Source: Bacteroidaceae bacterium
Lineage (GTDB): Bacteria > Bacteroidota > Bacteroidia > Bacteroidales > Bacteroidaceae
NCBI GenBank assembly: GCA_017651505.1
Contig: JAGCCV010000037.1
Coordinates: 1 to 35,882, forward strand
DNA length: 35,882 bases
Direction of reading: 5' to 3'
The position numbers were made by a program, and so were the translations under genes. The notes under the pieces were generated by a model that worked only from the letters and a program-made list of their open reading frames with translations, made no database searches and was not told the origin of the DNA. This document shows positions 22,599-31,844 of the stretch, piece by piece (within the stretch, counting starts at the first letter, position 1; each line of letters begins with the position of its first letter).

Positions 22599-24482
22599 AT
22601 GAAGAATGAGCATATAATAGAACTTCTCTCGCCAGCAAAGAACCTGGAGTGTGGGATAGCGGCGATAGACCACGGGGCGGATGCCGTATATATCGGCGCA
22701 CCTAAGTATGGTGCAAGGGCATCAGCAGGCAATTCGATAGAAGACATTGCCAAGTTGGTGGACTATGCCCATCTATTCAACTCACGCATCTATGTGACAC
22801 TGAATACCATACTGACCGATAGCGAATTGAGGGAAACAGAGCAGCTAATATGGGAACTATACCATATTCATGTGGATGCGCTGATTATACAGGATATGGG
22901 CATCACGCGCCTGAACCTCCCACCCATTCCCTTGCATGCCAGTACACAAATGGACAACCGAACGCCAGAAAAGGTGCGTTTTCTGGCTGATGCGGGTTTT
23001 AAGCAGGTGGTCTTGGCTCGTGAGCTATCATTAGAGGAGATTAAGCATATACACGAAGCCTGTCCGGATGTTCTCCTTGAGGTGTTCGTGCATGGGGCAT
23101 TGTGTGTGAGCTATAGCGGACAATGCTATGCTTCACAGGCCTGCTTTGGTCGTAGCGCCAATCGCGGGGAGTGTGCACAGTTCTGCCGGTTGCCTTTTAA
23201 CTTACTGGATGCCGATGGACAAGAGGTTCTTCATGAGAAACATCTTTTGTCACTCAAGGACATGAACCAGATAGATAAACTCGAGCAGTTGATGGATGCA
23301 GGAGTGAGCTCATTCAAGATAGAAGGCCGACTTAAAGATGTGGGGTATGTGAAGAATGTGACAGCTGCTTATCGACAACGGATAGACAAGATATTACAAC
23401 GCAGATTGGAATATCGCAAGGCCTCATCAGGCAAATGCGAATATAGTTTCACGCCCGACTTGGCGAAGAGCTTTAACCGAGGATTCACACATTATTTCTT
23501 GGAGGGACGTCAAGGTGACATTGCCCAGTTTAATACGCCCAAGGCTATGGGTGAAGAGATGGGACATGTAAAAGAAGTACATGGAAATCAAATCATTGTA
23601 GCAGGAGTAAAACCTTTCAACAATGGCGATGGCGTTTGCTTCTTAGATAGTGAAGACAAATTACAGGGTTTCCGCATAAACCGTGTGGAACAGAACCGTT
23701 TGTTCCTGGCAAATAGAGTGGAGGGCCTGCTTCCGAAGACGATGCTTTTCCGTAACTTTGACCAGCATTTTGAGCAAGTGCTGTCGAAACGCAGTGCCGA
23801 ACGTAAGATTAGCATCAGCTGGCAACTGAGCGAAACCCACGAAGGATTTGCCTTAAGTGCCACCGATGAGGATGGCAATAAGGCTTCTCTATCTTTCCCC
23901 TGCGAGAAACAGCTGGCTGAGAAGCCTCAACGGGAAAATATCATTAGGCAACTCTCTAAACTGGGTAACACGCCATTAGGCATAGCGCAAACAGCAATGA
24001 CCAATAATCAATGGTCAATTGTCGATAATTATTTCATCCCCTCCTCATTGTTGTCTGATTGGAGACGTCAAGTGGTGGATGAGCTGATAAGGGTGCGAAT
24101 GGCTCATTACCCACAGGAAGTGGCGGAATGGAAACAGACGTATCACCCCTACACGCAACCTACCCTCACCTATTTGGGCAATGTGATGAATAGCAAAGCA
24201 CGAGAATTCTATGCAGGTCATGGGGTGAGACAAATGGAAGATGCTTTCGAGAAGCAGCCTGTTGACAAGGCTGTTGTGATGTTCTGCAAGCACTGCATCC
24301 GCTATGCTATGGGTTGGTGCCCAACAAGGCAAAAAGTGAAGTCTCCCTATAAGGAGCCATACTATCTGCAAAGCTTGGACGGAAAACGGTTTAAGCTGGT
24401 ATTCGACTGCAAAAGCTGTACTATGAGGGTGGAACTAAGCTCTCCACTTACTGCGAATAATGATGTAAAAGTAAAAAGTTGA
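22599..24482 (+). CDS. U32 family protein (RlhA-type, rRNA hydroxylation-like)
   Basis: A 627-residue cytoplasmic protein, labelled peptidase U32 in databases. The N-terminal part is a TIM-barrel-like U32 core (LLSPAKNLECGIAAIDHGAD; GADAVYIGAPKYGAR). The Cys cluster is complete: C169, C176, C192 and C196 in SYSGQCYASQACFGRSANRG then ECAQFCR, the usual Fe-S ligands. The extra middle domain and the Cys-rich tail (KHCIRYAMGWCP then DCKSCTM) give the long form seen in E. coli RlhA, which needs the protein to hydroxylate 23S rRNA; tRNA-hydroxylating U32 members are shorter. A real protease role is unlikely. Residues about 467-478 (TNNQWSIVDNYF) are encoded by an A/T heptamer repeat. Confidence 0.88.
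   Translation: MKNEHIIELLSPAKNLECGIAAIDHGADAVYIGAPKYGARASAGNSIEDIAKLVDYAHLFNSRIYVTLNTILTDSELRETEQLIWELYHIHVDALIIQDMGITRLNLPPIPLHASTQMDNRTPEKVRFLADAGFKQVVLARELSLEEIKHIHEACPDVLLEVFVHGALCVSYSGQCYASQACFGRSANRGECAQFCRLPFNLLDADGQEVLHEKHLLSLKDMNQIDKLEQLMDAGVSSFKIEGRLKDVGYVKNVTAAYRQRIDKILQRRLEYRKASSGKCEYSFTPDLAKSFNRGFTHYFLEGRQGDIAQFNTPKAMGEEMGHVKEVHGNQIIVAGVKPFNNGDGVCFLDSEDKLQGFRINRVEQNRLFLANRVEGLLPKTMLFRNFDQHFEQVLSKRSAERKISISWQLSETHEGFALSATDEDGNKASLSFPCEKQLAEKPQRENIIRQLSKLGNTPLGIAQTAMTNNQWSIVDNYFIPSSLLSDWRRQVVDELIRVRMAHYPQEVAEWKQTYHPYTQPTLTYLGNVMNSKAREFYAGHGVRQMEDAFEKQPVDKAVVMFCKHCIRYAMGWCPTRQKVKSPYKEPYYLQSLDGKRFKLVFDCKSCTMRVELSSPLTANNDVKVKS
24002..24029. repeat. Heptamer repeat inside the U32 gene
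   Basis: Four heptamers in phase (CAATAAT, CAATGGT, CAATTGT, CGATAAT) encode part of TNNQWSIVDNY in frame. They resemble the A/T heptamers at 4910-4930 and 29021-29076. Confidence 0.45.
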
Positions 24483-25441
24483 AACATTGGATAGGCATAT
24501 TGATGGTGCTGGTGGGTTTGGTAAGTTGCCATTACCCCTATCGGGAAATGCTGGCGGAAGAAGCACTTGATGAGCATAGCCGTGACTCGCTGACCATGCT
24601 CTATGAACGCCATTACTCCAAAGGCCTCAATTTAGAGTTGTTGAGCGACTCCCTGAACTTGGCTTGCCTGCCCCTGCAGAACTGCATCAACATGCTATAC
24701 AAGGGAGATCATGTAGTAGTAGCTGAGATAAAGAAAGACACTACCGATGTAAACGATAGTATCTGGGTGAAGCTGGCGCACTCTGATGGGGTGCAGGGAT
24801 GGGTCTATGAGAAAGACCTAAAGCATCTGTTTGTACCTACTGACAGCATATCGCAAGCCATTTACCTGTTCAGTGGTTCCAACAAAGCTGTGTTAGCCTT
24901 TATGATGGCCATTTTCATTGCTTTCTTCTTACTAAGAGACTATCAACGAGAGCCGTTTAAATTGGTATGGTTTAACGATATTGACAGTCTCTACCCCTTG
25001 TTTCTCTGTTTAGTGGTGGCCTTCAGTGCCACGCTCTATGAGACCATGCAGCTTTTTGCTCCCGACACATGGGAAACCTTTTACTACAATCCAACGTTCT
25101 CACCGTTGAAATTGCCTTGGATACTCACCCTCTTCATCGGCAGTCTGTGGCTTATCATCATCGCTGCCATCACGGCAGTAAGTGAAGTGTTCCGTTATCT
25201 GTCTGACTGGAGTGTGCTCTACTATTTAGTAGGACTGATGGCAGCTTGCATCTTCTGTTACCTGTTCTTCATGCTCACTACCCACCTCTACATAGGCTAT
25301 TTCTTTATAGTACTGTTCACTGCCATGTTCTTCCGCCGCCTATGGCTACGCACTTTGCGCTACCCATACAGATGTGGACAATGCGGACATAAGCTCCGCC
25401 AAAAGGGAGTATGTCCGCATTGCCACGCTATAAATAACTAA
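24479..25441 (+). CDS. SH3-like + membrane + zinc-ribbon lipoprotein
   Basis: A 320-residue membrane protein of unusual design. The start is TTG, overlapping the TGA of the U32 gene (TTGA): this gives signal peptide MKHWIGILMVLVGLVSC with a lipobox Cys17, while the next ATG (24503) would leave only eight residues before that Cys. An SH3-like region follows (about 75-125: GDHVVVAEIKKDT, GVQGWVYEKDLKHL), then about five hydrophobic helices (135-285) and a C-terminal zinc ribbon with CxxC pairs at 299/302 and 312/315. The overlap implies translational coupling to the U32 gene. Lipid anchor plus helices plus a zinc ribbon suggests an envelope sensor or assembly factor, but no function is known. 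Its stop codon is 3 bp from the convergent receptor gene. Confidence 0.75.
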   Translation: MKHWIGILMVLVGLVSCHYPYREMLAEEALDEHSRDSLTMLYERHYSKGLNLELLSDSLNLACLPLQNCINMLYKGDHVVVAEIKKDTTDVNDSIWVKLAHSDGVQGWVYEKDLKHLFVPTDSISQAIYLFSGSNKAVLAFMMAIFIAFFLLRDYQREPFKLVWFNDIDSLYPLFLCLVVAFSATLYETMQLFAPDTWETFYYNPTFSPLKLPWILTLFIGSLWLIIIAAITAVSEVFRYLSDWSVLYYLVGLMAACIFCYLFFMLTTHLYIGYFFIVLFTAMFFRRLWLRTLRYPYRCGQCGHKLRQKGVCPHCHAINN

Positions 25442-25444
25442 AAC

Positions 25445-27883
25445 TTAAAACCTCAATCTCAAATCTACGCCAAGTTGCACGGGTGTGCCACGCTGACGGA
25501 ACTTATTACTCATACTTTCAAAGAAGAAAGCGTCATAATCTGCGTTGAAGATATTGTTGGCCCACAATGCCAACTCAGATCCTTTATGCAGGAAAGCAAG
25601 GCGAGCATTCAGTGTCCCATAAAACTTCTGAGAATACATGTTCTGCACATCCCAGTAAATCTTGCCAGTGCCACGATAATCAACATTCAGGACGATGTTA
25701 TCAACAAAAGAACCTTCATTGAGTTCAAACACATATTGCCCACCAAGCATCAGTGTATGATTAGGGACAAAAGGAACATACTTACCCTTAAGACTGACAT
25801 TGCCGGAACCTGCAGAAGTTGTATTCAGTGGGACATCAGTACGGAAGGTGGCATGGGTATAACCATAGTTAGCTGTGAATGAGAGAGCTTTTGTAGCCTG
25901 CCAACGTAAAGATGCCTCTGCGCCATAGCTGCGGCTCTTACCTGCATTGACAGTGATGCGGCCCAAACCATTGGAAGCAAACTGAGCCAACTGCTGATCA
26001 TTCGTATTGATTATGAACAGTGCTAAGTCAGCCATCAGAGAACCGTCATTCGTAGTAAAGTGAGAGCCTAATTCAAAGTTCCAGGAACGTTCGGGTTTAA
26101 ATGCCACAGTACCCTCTACATCGTACTCAACAGTACGTTCTGCAAAAGCATCACCACCCATCTGTGTCATTCTTCCACCACTCTTCTCATTGATGGCTGC
26201 TGTCATATCTGCCGACATCTTACTCTGAATCAAGTCAGAGAACATCTGGAAGTTATAGCCACCTGAGCGATAGCCTTTTGACACACTGAAATAGATGTTG
26301 TTGCGATTATTGAAGTCGTATTTCAAAGCCACCTTGGGCAAGAACTCCCAATTGTCGCTGTTCAGTTTGCCATTAAACGCAGGACTGATGCCTATACCTT
26401 TAAGCTGAGCCACCATGTCTGCCATCTGAGGCATACGCTCCAGCATAGGCATGTTGAAATCGAAGGTCATGGGAGCAGAAGAATTGTAATCAATCCATAG
26501 TTTCTCATACTCCAGACGGGCACCTAAAGTCAGCGACAGTCCCTTTACCCCCAAGTCGTTGATAGTTGACTGGTGATAGATGGCAACGTTGGCGGTCGGG
26601 GTATCAAAAATGCCTGGGATATTAATCAAATCGTCAGTAACGTCAAGCGACATTTCGGGCATACGTTCATTTTGTTGACGCAGGCGAATAAACACATTGT
26701 TCACATGATCTTCAATCAGCGACTTGATACCATCTGCACAGAAGGCCATAGGAGCGTCGGTCTTGAGCCACTGGTAGAAACCGCTCAAACCTGTGGTCCA
26801 CTCCCAACGGCTGCCGGGCTTCGACTTGAACACAAACTCCTGAGAAAGCGTCTTCGAGTTCTGCTTCTGGTTCAAGGTAAAGATGTCCAGCGGCGTATAG
26901 TCCTGATCCATCTTCATATCATCTTTCACGAACTGGAAGCCAGTAACACTATTGAAGATGAAGCGGTTGGCTTGATGTTCAACATTCAGGCCCGTGTTCA
27001 ACAAATGACGCTTGTACTTACCATCTCGGTTATAGGCCACTTTGCCTATATACTGAGGGAATGGCTCTACACCATTAGTTGAGCCCATATACTGGTAAGG
27101 ATAAGCACCTTGAGTCAGATACTCATAATTGATATTGAAATCCAATTTCGTATTGTCAGTAGGCAGATAAATGGCACGAATACGACCACCATACTCGTTA
27201 CTCTTATCTACGTGCTCATTATTCTTAGCCACATTCTTGTAGAAGCCACCCAGATGGTCGAAATAGAAACCTCCAGAGAAAGCAAACTGGTCAGAAATGC
27301 GATGATAATGAGTAACAGAGGCTTTATATGCGTTGTGCGTAGCCGCACTCAGTTGTAGATCTGTGCCTTGATAATCAAATGGCGATTTAGTATAGACACG
27401 AATCAAGCCTCCCATGGTGTTTCGGCCATAGAGGGTACCTTGTGGGCCTCGTAATACATCGACGCGGTCAATTTCAGAAAAATTGAAATCGAAAGCATTC
27501 TTATTTAAATAAGGAATATTATCTACATACAAACCTACGGCTGGGGTATTGATACGAGAGCCAATGCCTCGAATATATGTTGATGTGGTTAGTTTAGAGC
27601 CGTAGGTAGGTATGTAGAGATTTGGAACTTGCGTTGAAAAAGATTTGATGGACGTCACTCCCCTCGCGCGGATTTCAGCGTTGGAGAAAGAAGAGGAAGA
27701 AAGGGTTTGCTGACGCAAACGCGTATTCTCTTTAGGGGTGGCAACCACCACAATTTCTTCGATATCGGCCACACGTGTAATGGTGTCGCCCTCAACAGGA
27801 TCGGATTCTTTTACTAAGATAACGTTGGCAAATGCTTGTCCCATAAGCAAAGCCAGCGAAATGGTCATCAATAATTTCTTCAT
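25445..27883 (-). CDS. TonB-dependent receptor
   Basis: An 812-residue outer membrane receptor. The chosen start gives the signal peptide MKKLLMTISLALLMGQAFA; an upstream ATG adds ten residues before it. A TonB-box-like segment DIEEIVVVATP follows, then a classic plug (SIKSFSTQVPNL, YIRGIGSRINTPAVGLYVD, IDRVDVLRGPQGTLYGRNTM) and a beta-barrel ending in VDLRLRF with the terminal Phe. The plug resembles FyuA/pesticin-type siderophore receptors, so iron-complex or haem uptake is possible, but no ligand can be named. There is no CarboxypepD domain and no SusD partner, so it is not a SusC. It lies 78 bp downstream of the LuxR-type gene on the same strand. A -7-like TACTTTG is in the gap. Confidence 0.92.
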   Translation of the reverse strand: MKKLLMTISLALLMGQAFANVILVKESDPVEGDTITRVADIEEIVVVATPKENTRLRQQTLSSSSFSNAEIRARGVTSIKSFSTQVPNLYIPTYGSKLTTSTYIRGIGSRINTPAVGLYVDNIPYLNKNAFDFNFSEIDRVDVLRGPQGTLYGRNTMGGLIRVYTKSPFDYQGTDLQLSAATHNAYKASVTHYHRISDQFAFSGGFYFDHLGGFYKNVAKNNEHVDKSNEYGGRIRAIYLPTDNTKLDFNINYEYLTQGAYPYQYMGSTNGVEPFPQYIGKVAYNRDGKYKRHLLNTGLNVEHQANRFIFNSVTGFQFVKDDMKMDQDYTPLDIFTLNQKQNSKTLSQEFVFKSKPGSRWEWTTGLSGFYQWLKTDAPMAFCADGIKSLIEDHVNNVFIRLRQQNERMPEMSLDVTDDLINIPGIFDTPTANVAIYHQSTINDLGVKGLSLTLGARLEYEKLWIDYNSSAPMTFDFNMPMLERMPQMADMVAQLKGIGISPAFNGKLNSDNWEFLPKVALKYDFNNRNNIYFSVSKGYRSGGYNFQMFSDLIQSKMSADMTAAINEKSGGRMTQMGGDAFAERTVEYDVEGTVAFKPERSWNFELGSHFTTNDGSLMADLALFIINTNDQQLAQFASNGLGRITVNAGKSRSYGAEASLRWQATKALSFTANYGYTHATFRTDVPLNTTSAGSGNVSLKGKYVPFVPNHTLMLGGQYVFELNEGSFVDNIVLNVDYRGTGKIYWDVQNMYSQKFYGTLNARLAFLHKGSELALWANNIFNADYDAFFFESMSNKFRQRGTPVQLGVDLRLRF

Positions 27884-27961
27884 ATAATACTTCGCTTTAG
27901 TTTTCGGCTGCAAAGTAAGAGGAAAGTACTGAGACCTACAATACCTACAAATGATGATTTA

Positions 27962-28564
27962 TCAGATGGAGTCAGCTTCAACATAGCCCCGCATAACTGC
28001 GTAGATGGTGAGGCCAGATATTGATTTGATACCTAATTTCTCTGTAATGTTCTTACGATGTGTAATAACCGTCGCAAGACTGATACTCAGCTTGTCTGCT
28101 ATCTCCTTATTTATAAAACCACGAGCCACCAGACTCAGCACTTCAATCTCACGCATACTCAAATCATTCTGCAACGGCATCTGCATTTGTGCTGGGGCAT
28201 TCGTCATCTCAGGATGTCCATTTCGATGCCCTTGCTGGTGCAGCTTTAAGATAGACTTCACCAGATGTTGTTCATCTTGATTGATATTAAGCGATAACAC
28301 GCCCACAGGTAGCTGAGCCTGTGTCTCCTCGTTACAAAGCACCACCGTCTGGAATTTCTTTCTCATAAAGAAAGTGGTATGTTCCAAATAAATCTGAATT
28401 GACACAAAGTAGTGCACAAACATGTCAGGCGTATCGGCCATCAGTTCGGCATAAGAGCCAAACGTCCGAATGGTGACATTTGGCACAATCTCTTCCAACA
28501 GACTCTCCAAGCCTAACCTTGCCAACGAGTTATTGTCTATTATTGCAATCTCTTTATCCATCAT
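27962..28564 (-). CDS. LuxR-type response regulator with degenerate receiver
   Basis: A 200-residue transcription factor. The C-terminal domain is a standard LuxR helix-turn-helix (LSMREIEVLSLVARGFINKE, IADKLSISLATVITHRKNI, residues about 134-195). The N-terminal part resembles a receiver domain (IAIIDNNSLARLGLESLLEE), but the acidic pair reads Asp-Asn, and the strand expected to carry the phosphorylated Asp (FVHYFVSIQIYLEH) has none. It may therefore act without phosphorylation. It lies 8 bp downstream of the FAD oxidoreductase gene and just upstream of the TonB receptor gene on the same strand, so regulation of that receptor is a reasonable guess. Either of the first two Met residues could be the start. 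Confidence 0.85.
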   Translation of the reverse strand: MMDKEIAIIDNNSLARLGLESLLEEIVPNVTIRTFGSYAELMADTPDMFVHYFVSIQIYLEHTTFFMRKKFQTVVLCNEETQAQLPVGVLSLNINQDEQHLVKSILKLHQQGHRNGHPEMTNAPAQMQMPLQNDLSMREIEVLSLVARGFINKEIADKLSISLATVITHRKNITEKLGIKSISGLTIYAVMRGYVEADSI

Positions 28565-28572
28565 TACTTTGT

Positions 28573-30240
28573 TTAGTTTTCCATGTATTTGATAACTGCC
28601 TCAGCACAGCGTTCGCCGTCAATGGCTGCAGATACAATCCCTCCGGCATAGCCAGCCCCCTCGCCACATGGGAACAAACCTTGTACCCGCACATGCTGGA
28701 GCGAATCATTATCACGCAATATACGAACCGGCGAAGAGGTACGGGTTTCCACACCTATTACAATCGCCTCGTTGGTGAGAAATCCATGACTCTGTTTGCC
28801 GAAATGACGGAAACCATCACGCAAGCGACTGGCAATGAAATCAGGCATCCAGAAATGAAGAGGAGAAGGAATCAACCCAGGCGCATAACTACTCTCTGGC
28901 AGACTGCCTCCCAATCGCCCGTTTACGAAATCGGCCATGCGTTGCGCCGGTGCTGTCTGCTTATAATTGCCTTGCATCCAACAAAGGCGTTCAACCGCAG
29001 CTTGAAAAGCAAGTGTCTTTAATTGAGAATTGAGTATTGAGAATTGAGAATTGAGAATTGAAAATTGAGAATTGCCGTGTGGATAAATGACACGTTCAAT
29101 GGCCTCTAAATCGGTTTCAAGCACAGCATCCCCAATTATCATTTTCCCATTTTCAATTTGTATATCTTCTGGTCGAAGTTCCACCACCATGCCGCTGTTG
29201 CTCCATGCCGTGTTGCGATGACTTGGACTCATGCCATTCACCACAATCTGCTCAGGACCCGTAGCTGCAGGTACCACAATGCCACCCGGACACATGCAGA
29301 AACTATAGACACCACGTCCCTTAACCTGGGTTACGAAACTATATTCAGCCGCCGGCAGGTACTTACCCCTACCCTCGCCTCGATGATACTGTATCTGGTC
29401 TATGCGATGGGCAGGATGCTCCAATCGCACACCAACGGCAATGCCTTTAGCCTCTATCTCTATACCATTGGCGTACAACCATGAATAAACATCACGAGCA
29501 GAATGACCAGTGGCCAAAATGACAGGTCCCCTAAAATCGTCTCCCGTATTGGTCTGAATCCCAACCACCTTATTCTGTTGTATGACGATGGTATCCATGC
29601 GTGTCTGAAAATGCACCTCGCCTCCACAACGGAGGATGGTATTACGCATATTCTCGATGACCCCAGGCAATTTGTCGGTACCGATATGGGGATGTGCATC
29701 CACCAGAATGTCGGTCGAAGCACCATGTTGGCAAAAGACATTGAGTATTTTCTCCACGTTGCCACGCTTCTTACTGCGAGTATAGAGCTTACCATCAGAA
29801 TACGCGCCAGCTCCACCTTCACCAAAGCTGTAATTCGATTCAGCATCCACAGCCTGTTTGCGGGATATATTGGCAATATCCAACTTGCGCTGGTGCACAT
29901 CCTTGCCTCGTTCCACCACGATGGGACGCAATCCTAACTCAATGAGTCGCAAAGCTGCAAACAACCCACCAGGCCCAGCTCCTACCACCACTACCGATGG
30001 CTTGTCCGACACGTCTTGGTATTGCACAGGTGTATAGACCAGATCCTCAGGTTGTTCGTTGATATATGCCCGCAATGTGAGGTTGACAAAAATCGTACGT
30101 TGGCGAGCGTCAATGCTTCGTTTCAATATCCTTATCGCATTGATTTTCTCTAAGCCCTTCTCCTCAAGCAACCATTTCTTCAGGTTGCCCATATCGAAGG
30201 CAACGTCTGGCAATACCCTTATCTGAAATTCACTAATCAT
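28573..30240 (-). CDS. FAD-dependent oxidoreductase (COG2509-like) with in-frame heptamer repeat
   Basis: A 555-residue cytoplasmic flavoprotein. The dinucleotide-binding motif GAGPGGLFAALRLIE starts near residue 86, after an 80-residue N-terminal domain (ISEFQIRVLPDVAFD). SFGEGGAGAYSDGKLYTRSK and VILATGHSARDVYSWL are typical of the COG2509 'FAD-dependent dehydrogenase' family, whose substrate is unknown. The C-terminus carries a second FAD-contacting motif (LFPCGEGAGYAGGIVSAA). Residues about 388-407 (NSQFSILNSQFSILNSQLKT) are encoded by eight A/T heptamers and look like an insertion between two conserved blocks. The frame is open now, but the change of one 7-bp unit would break it. It is 24 bp downstream of radA. 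Confidence 0.88.
   Translation of the reverse strand: MISEFQIRVLPDVAFDMGNLKKWLLEEKGLEKINAIRILKRSIDARQRTIFVNLTLRAYINEQPEDLVYTPVQYQDVSDKPSVVVVGAGPGGLFAALRLIELGLRPIVVERGKDVHQRKLDIANISRKQAVDAESNYSFGEGGAGAYSDGKLYTRSKKRGNVEKILNVFCQHGASTDILVDAHPHIGTDKLPGVIENMRNTILRCGGEVHFQTRMDTIVIQQNKVVGIQTNTGDDFRGPVILATGHSARDVYSWLYANGIEIEAKGIAVGVRLEHPAHRIDQIQYHRGEGRGKYLPAAEYSFVTQVKGRGVYSFCMCPGGIVVPAATGPEQIVVNGMSPSHRNTAWSNSGMVVELRPEDIQIENGKMIIGDAVLETDLEAIERVIYPHGNSQFSILNSQFSILNSQLKTLAFQAAVERLCWMQGNYKQTAPAQRMADFVNGRLGGSLPESSYAPGLIPSPLHFWMPDFIASRLRDGFRHFGKQSHGFLTNEAIVIGVETRTSSPVRILRDNDSLQHVRVQGLFPCGEGAGYAGGIVSAAIDGERCAEAVIKYMEN
29021..29076. repeat. Heptanucleotide tandem repeat AATTGAG inside a coding region
   Basis: Eight consecutive 7-bp units read AATTGAG, AATTGAG, TATTGAG, AATTGAG, AATTGAG, AATTGAA, AATTGAG and a decayed AATTGCC. 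Three units (21 bp) give seven codons, so the peptide repeats as NSQFSIL. Confidence 0.85.
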
Positions 30241-30264
30241 TAATGGTCATTGTTTAAAGGTCAT

Positions 30265-31656
30265 TCATCCAAACAATAATCTAAACGCCTCCTCCACCTT
30301 CCTTACCGGCACCAGCTCTATCTCCAAGTGCTTGACATCCAAGCCCTGCATATTCTTCTTCGGTAAAAGGAAACGCTTGAATCCCAACTTCTGTGCCTCA
30401 CTGATTCGTTGCATGATACGACTCACAGGACGTATCTCGCCCGACAAGCCAATCTCTCCAGCCATACATACGCCAGGCTCAACAGCGGCATCCATGTTGC
30501 TTGACAGGATAGCACTGATAACAGCCAAGTCTATCGCCGTATCGCTGACACGCAAGCCACCAGCTATATTGAGGAACACATCCTTTTGTGCTAATTTGAA
30601 TCCCACACGTTTTTCCAGCACAGCCAACAACATATTCATTCTGCGAAGGTCGAAACCTGTGGCAGAACGTTGTGGGTAGCCATACACCGCGCTGCTCACC
30701 AACGCCTGTACTTCTATGAGCAAAGGCCTCACTCCCTCAATAGCGCCAGCAATGGCAATGCCGCTCATCCCCTCATGTTCTTGGTTCAGCAACAACTCTG
30801 ACGGGTTATTAACCTGACACAGTCCATCTTGACGCATCTCATAAATACCCAGTTCGTCAGTACTGCCAAATCGGTTTTTATTACTGCGCAAGATGCGGTA
30901 CATATAATGCTGATCACCCTCAAACTGCAACACGGTATCCACGATATGTTCCAATATCTTCGGCCCAGCAATCGTTCCTTCCTTATTAATGTGTCCTATT
31001 AAGATTACAGCCGTATGGCTCTCCTTTGCGAATCGCAGGATAGCAGCCGCACACTCGCGCACCTGTGTGATGCTACCTGGGGATGAATCCACCAGCTCGG
31101 TATAGATGGTCTGGATGGAATCGATGATCACGATGTCAGGTTCCACCTCCTTGATGTGCTTAAAAATCAGTTCTAACGAGGTTTCGCAAAGAATCAGGCA
31201 ATCATTCTCTGATTGAGCACTATCACGACTATTCAGTCGGTCGGCACGAAGCTTGAGTTGTCGTTGACTCTCCTCTCCACTCACATAGAGTATTCGTTTC
31301 TCAGGCATCTGCAAGACAGTCTGCATCACCAAGGTGCTCTTACCAATACCGGGCTCACCACCCAACAATACCAGAGACCCTTTTACTAATCCGCCACCCA
31401 GCACACGGTTCAGTTCATCATCATGCATATCTATTCGTGGTTCTGCAGAAGCATCAATGTCACGAAGCCGCATCGGTTGTTGGGTACGCAAGATATCGTG
31501 CCCTACGCTCGCACTGGCACTTTTAGCTGGCGATTCCTTATGAATCACCACCTCTTGAAAAGTGTTCCATTGTCCGCACGAAGGACACTTGCCCAACCAT
31601 TTAGGTGAGTCATAGCCGCAATTCGAGCAAACGTATGCTGTTTTATCCTTTGCCAT
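30265..31656 (-). CDS. radA: DNA repair protein RadA (Sms)
   Basis: A 463-residue RecA-like protein that processes branched recombination intermediates and helps migrate DNA branches. The start at 31656 (MAKDKTAYVCSNCGYDSPKW) yields the normal N-terminus; the longer frame adds 14 residues with no family support. Domains in order are a C4 zinc finger (C10, C13, C24, C27), a RecA-like ATPase with Walker A GEPGIGKS (100-107) and VEPDIVIIDSIQTIY, the RadA-specific KNRFG motif (SNKNRFGSTDELG), and a Lon-like C-terminal domain (PLLIEVQALVSSAVYGYPQR onward). It is the first gene of a minus-strand series with the FAD oxidoreductase (24 bp) and LuxR-type regulator (8 bp). No consensus promoter is seen immediately upstream. 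Confidence 0.96.
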   Translation of the reverse strand: MAKDKTAYVCSNCGYDSPKWLGKCPSCGQWNTFQEVVIHKESPAKSASASVGHDILRTQQPMRLRDIDASAEPRIDMHDDELNRVLGGGLVKGSLVLLGGEPGIGKSTLVMQTVLQMPEKRILYVSGEESQRQLKLRADRLNSRDSAQSENDCLILCETSLELIFKHIKEVEPDIVIIDSIQTIYTELVDSSPGSITQVRECAAAILRFAKESHTAVILIGHINKEGTIAGPKILEHIVDTVLQFEGDQHYMYRILRSNKNRFGSTDELGIYEMRQDGLCQVNNPSELLLNQEHEGMSGIAIAGAIEGVRPLLIEVQALVSSAVYGYPQRSATGFDLRRMNMLLAVLEKRVGFKLAQKDVFLNIAGGLRVSDTAIDLAVISAILSSNMDAAVEPGVCMAGEIGLSGEIRPVSRIMQRISEAQKLGFKRFLLPKKNMQGLDVKHLEIELVPVRKVEEAFRLLFG

Positions 31657-31682
31657 AATAATAGTAAATTTGCATCTTGCAG

Positions 31683-31699
31683 GGTGGCAGGCTGCCACC
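31683..31699. other. Hairpin upstream of radA
   Basis: GGTGGCA (31683-31689) pairs perfectly with TGCCACC (31693-31699) around a three-base loop, 27 bp before the radA start codon on the minus strand. If transcribed it would form a compact stem in the radA leader. No U-tract follows. Confidence 0.45.
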
Positions 31700-31844
31700 T
31701 TACAGGTGCAAATTTACAATATTTCCCCTAATTCTAAAGCTATTCCCCCTTTTTTCTTCCTTCAGAAAGGCATTGGAGGTTTGTATCTGGCAAGACGGAA
31801 GTCCTGCAACTTTACGTAAGCATCCCCTCGAAGGTGCGCAGCCC

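Noticed and set aside
24480..24502. ATG at 24503 as start of the SH3/zinc-ribbon protein
   Set aside because: It would leave only eight residues before the lipobox Cys; the overlapping TTG gives a normal signal peptide.
26573..27082. 169-codon plus-strand frame opposite the TonB receptor
   Set aside because: Antisense to a well-supported receptor; no domain or promoter.
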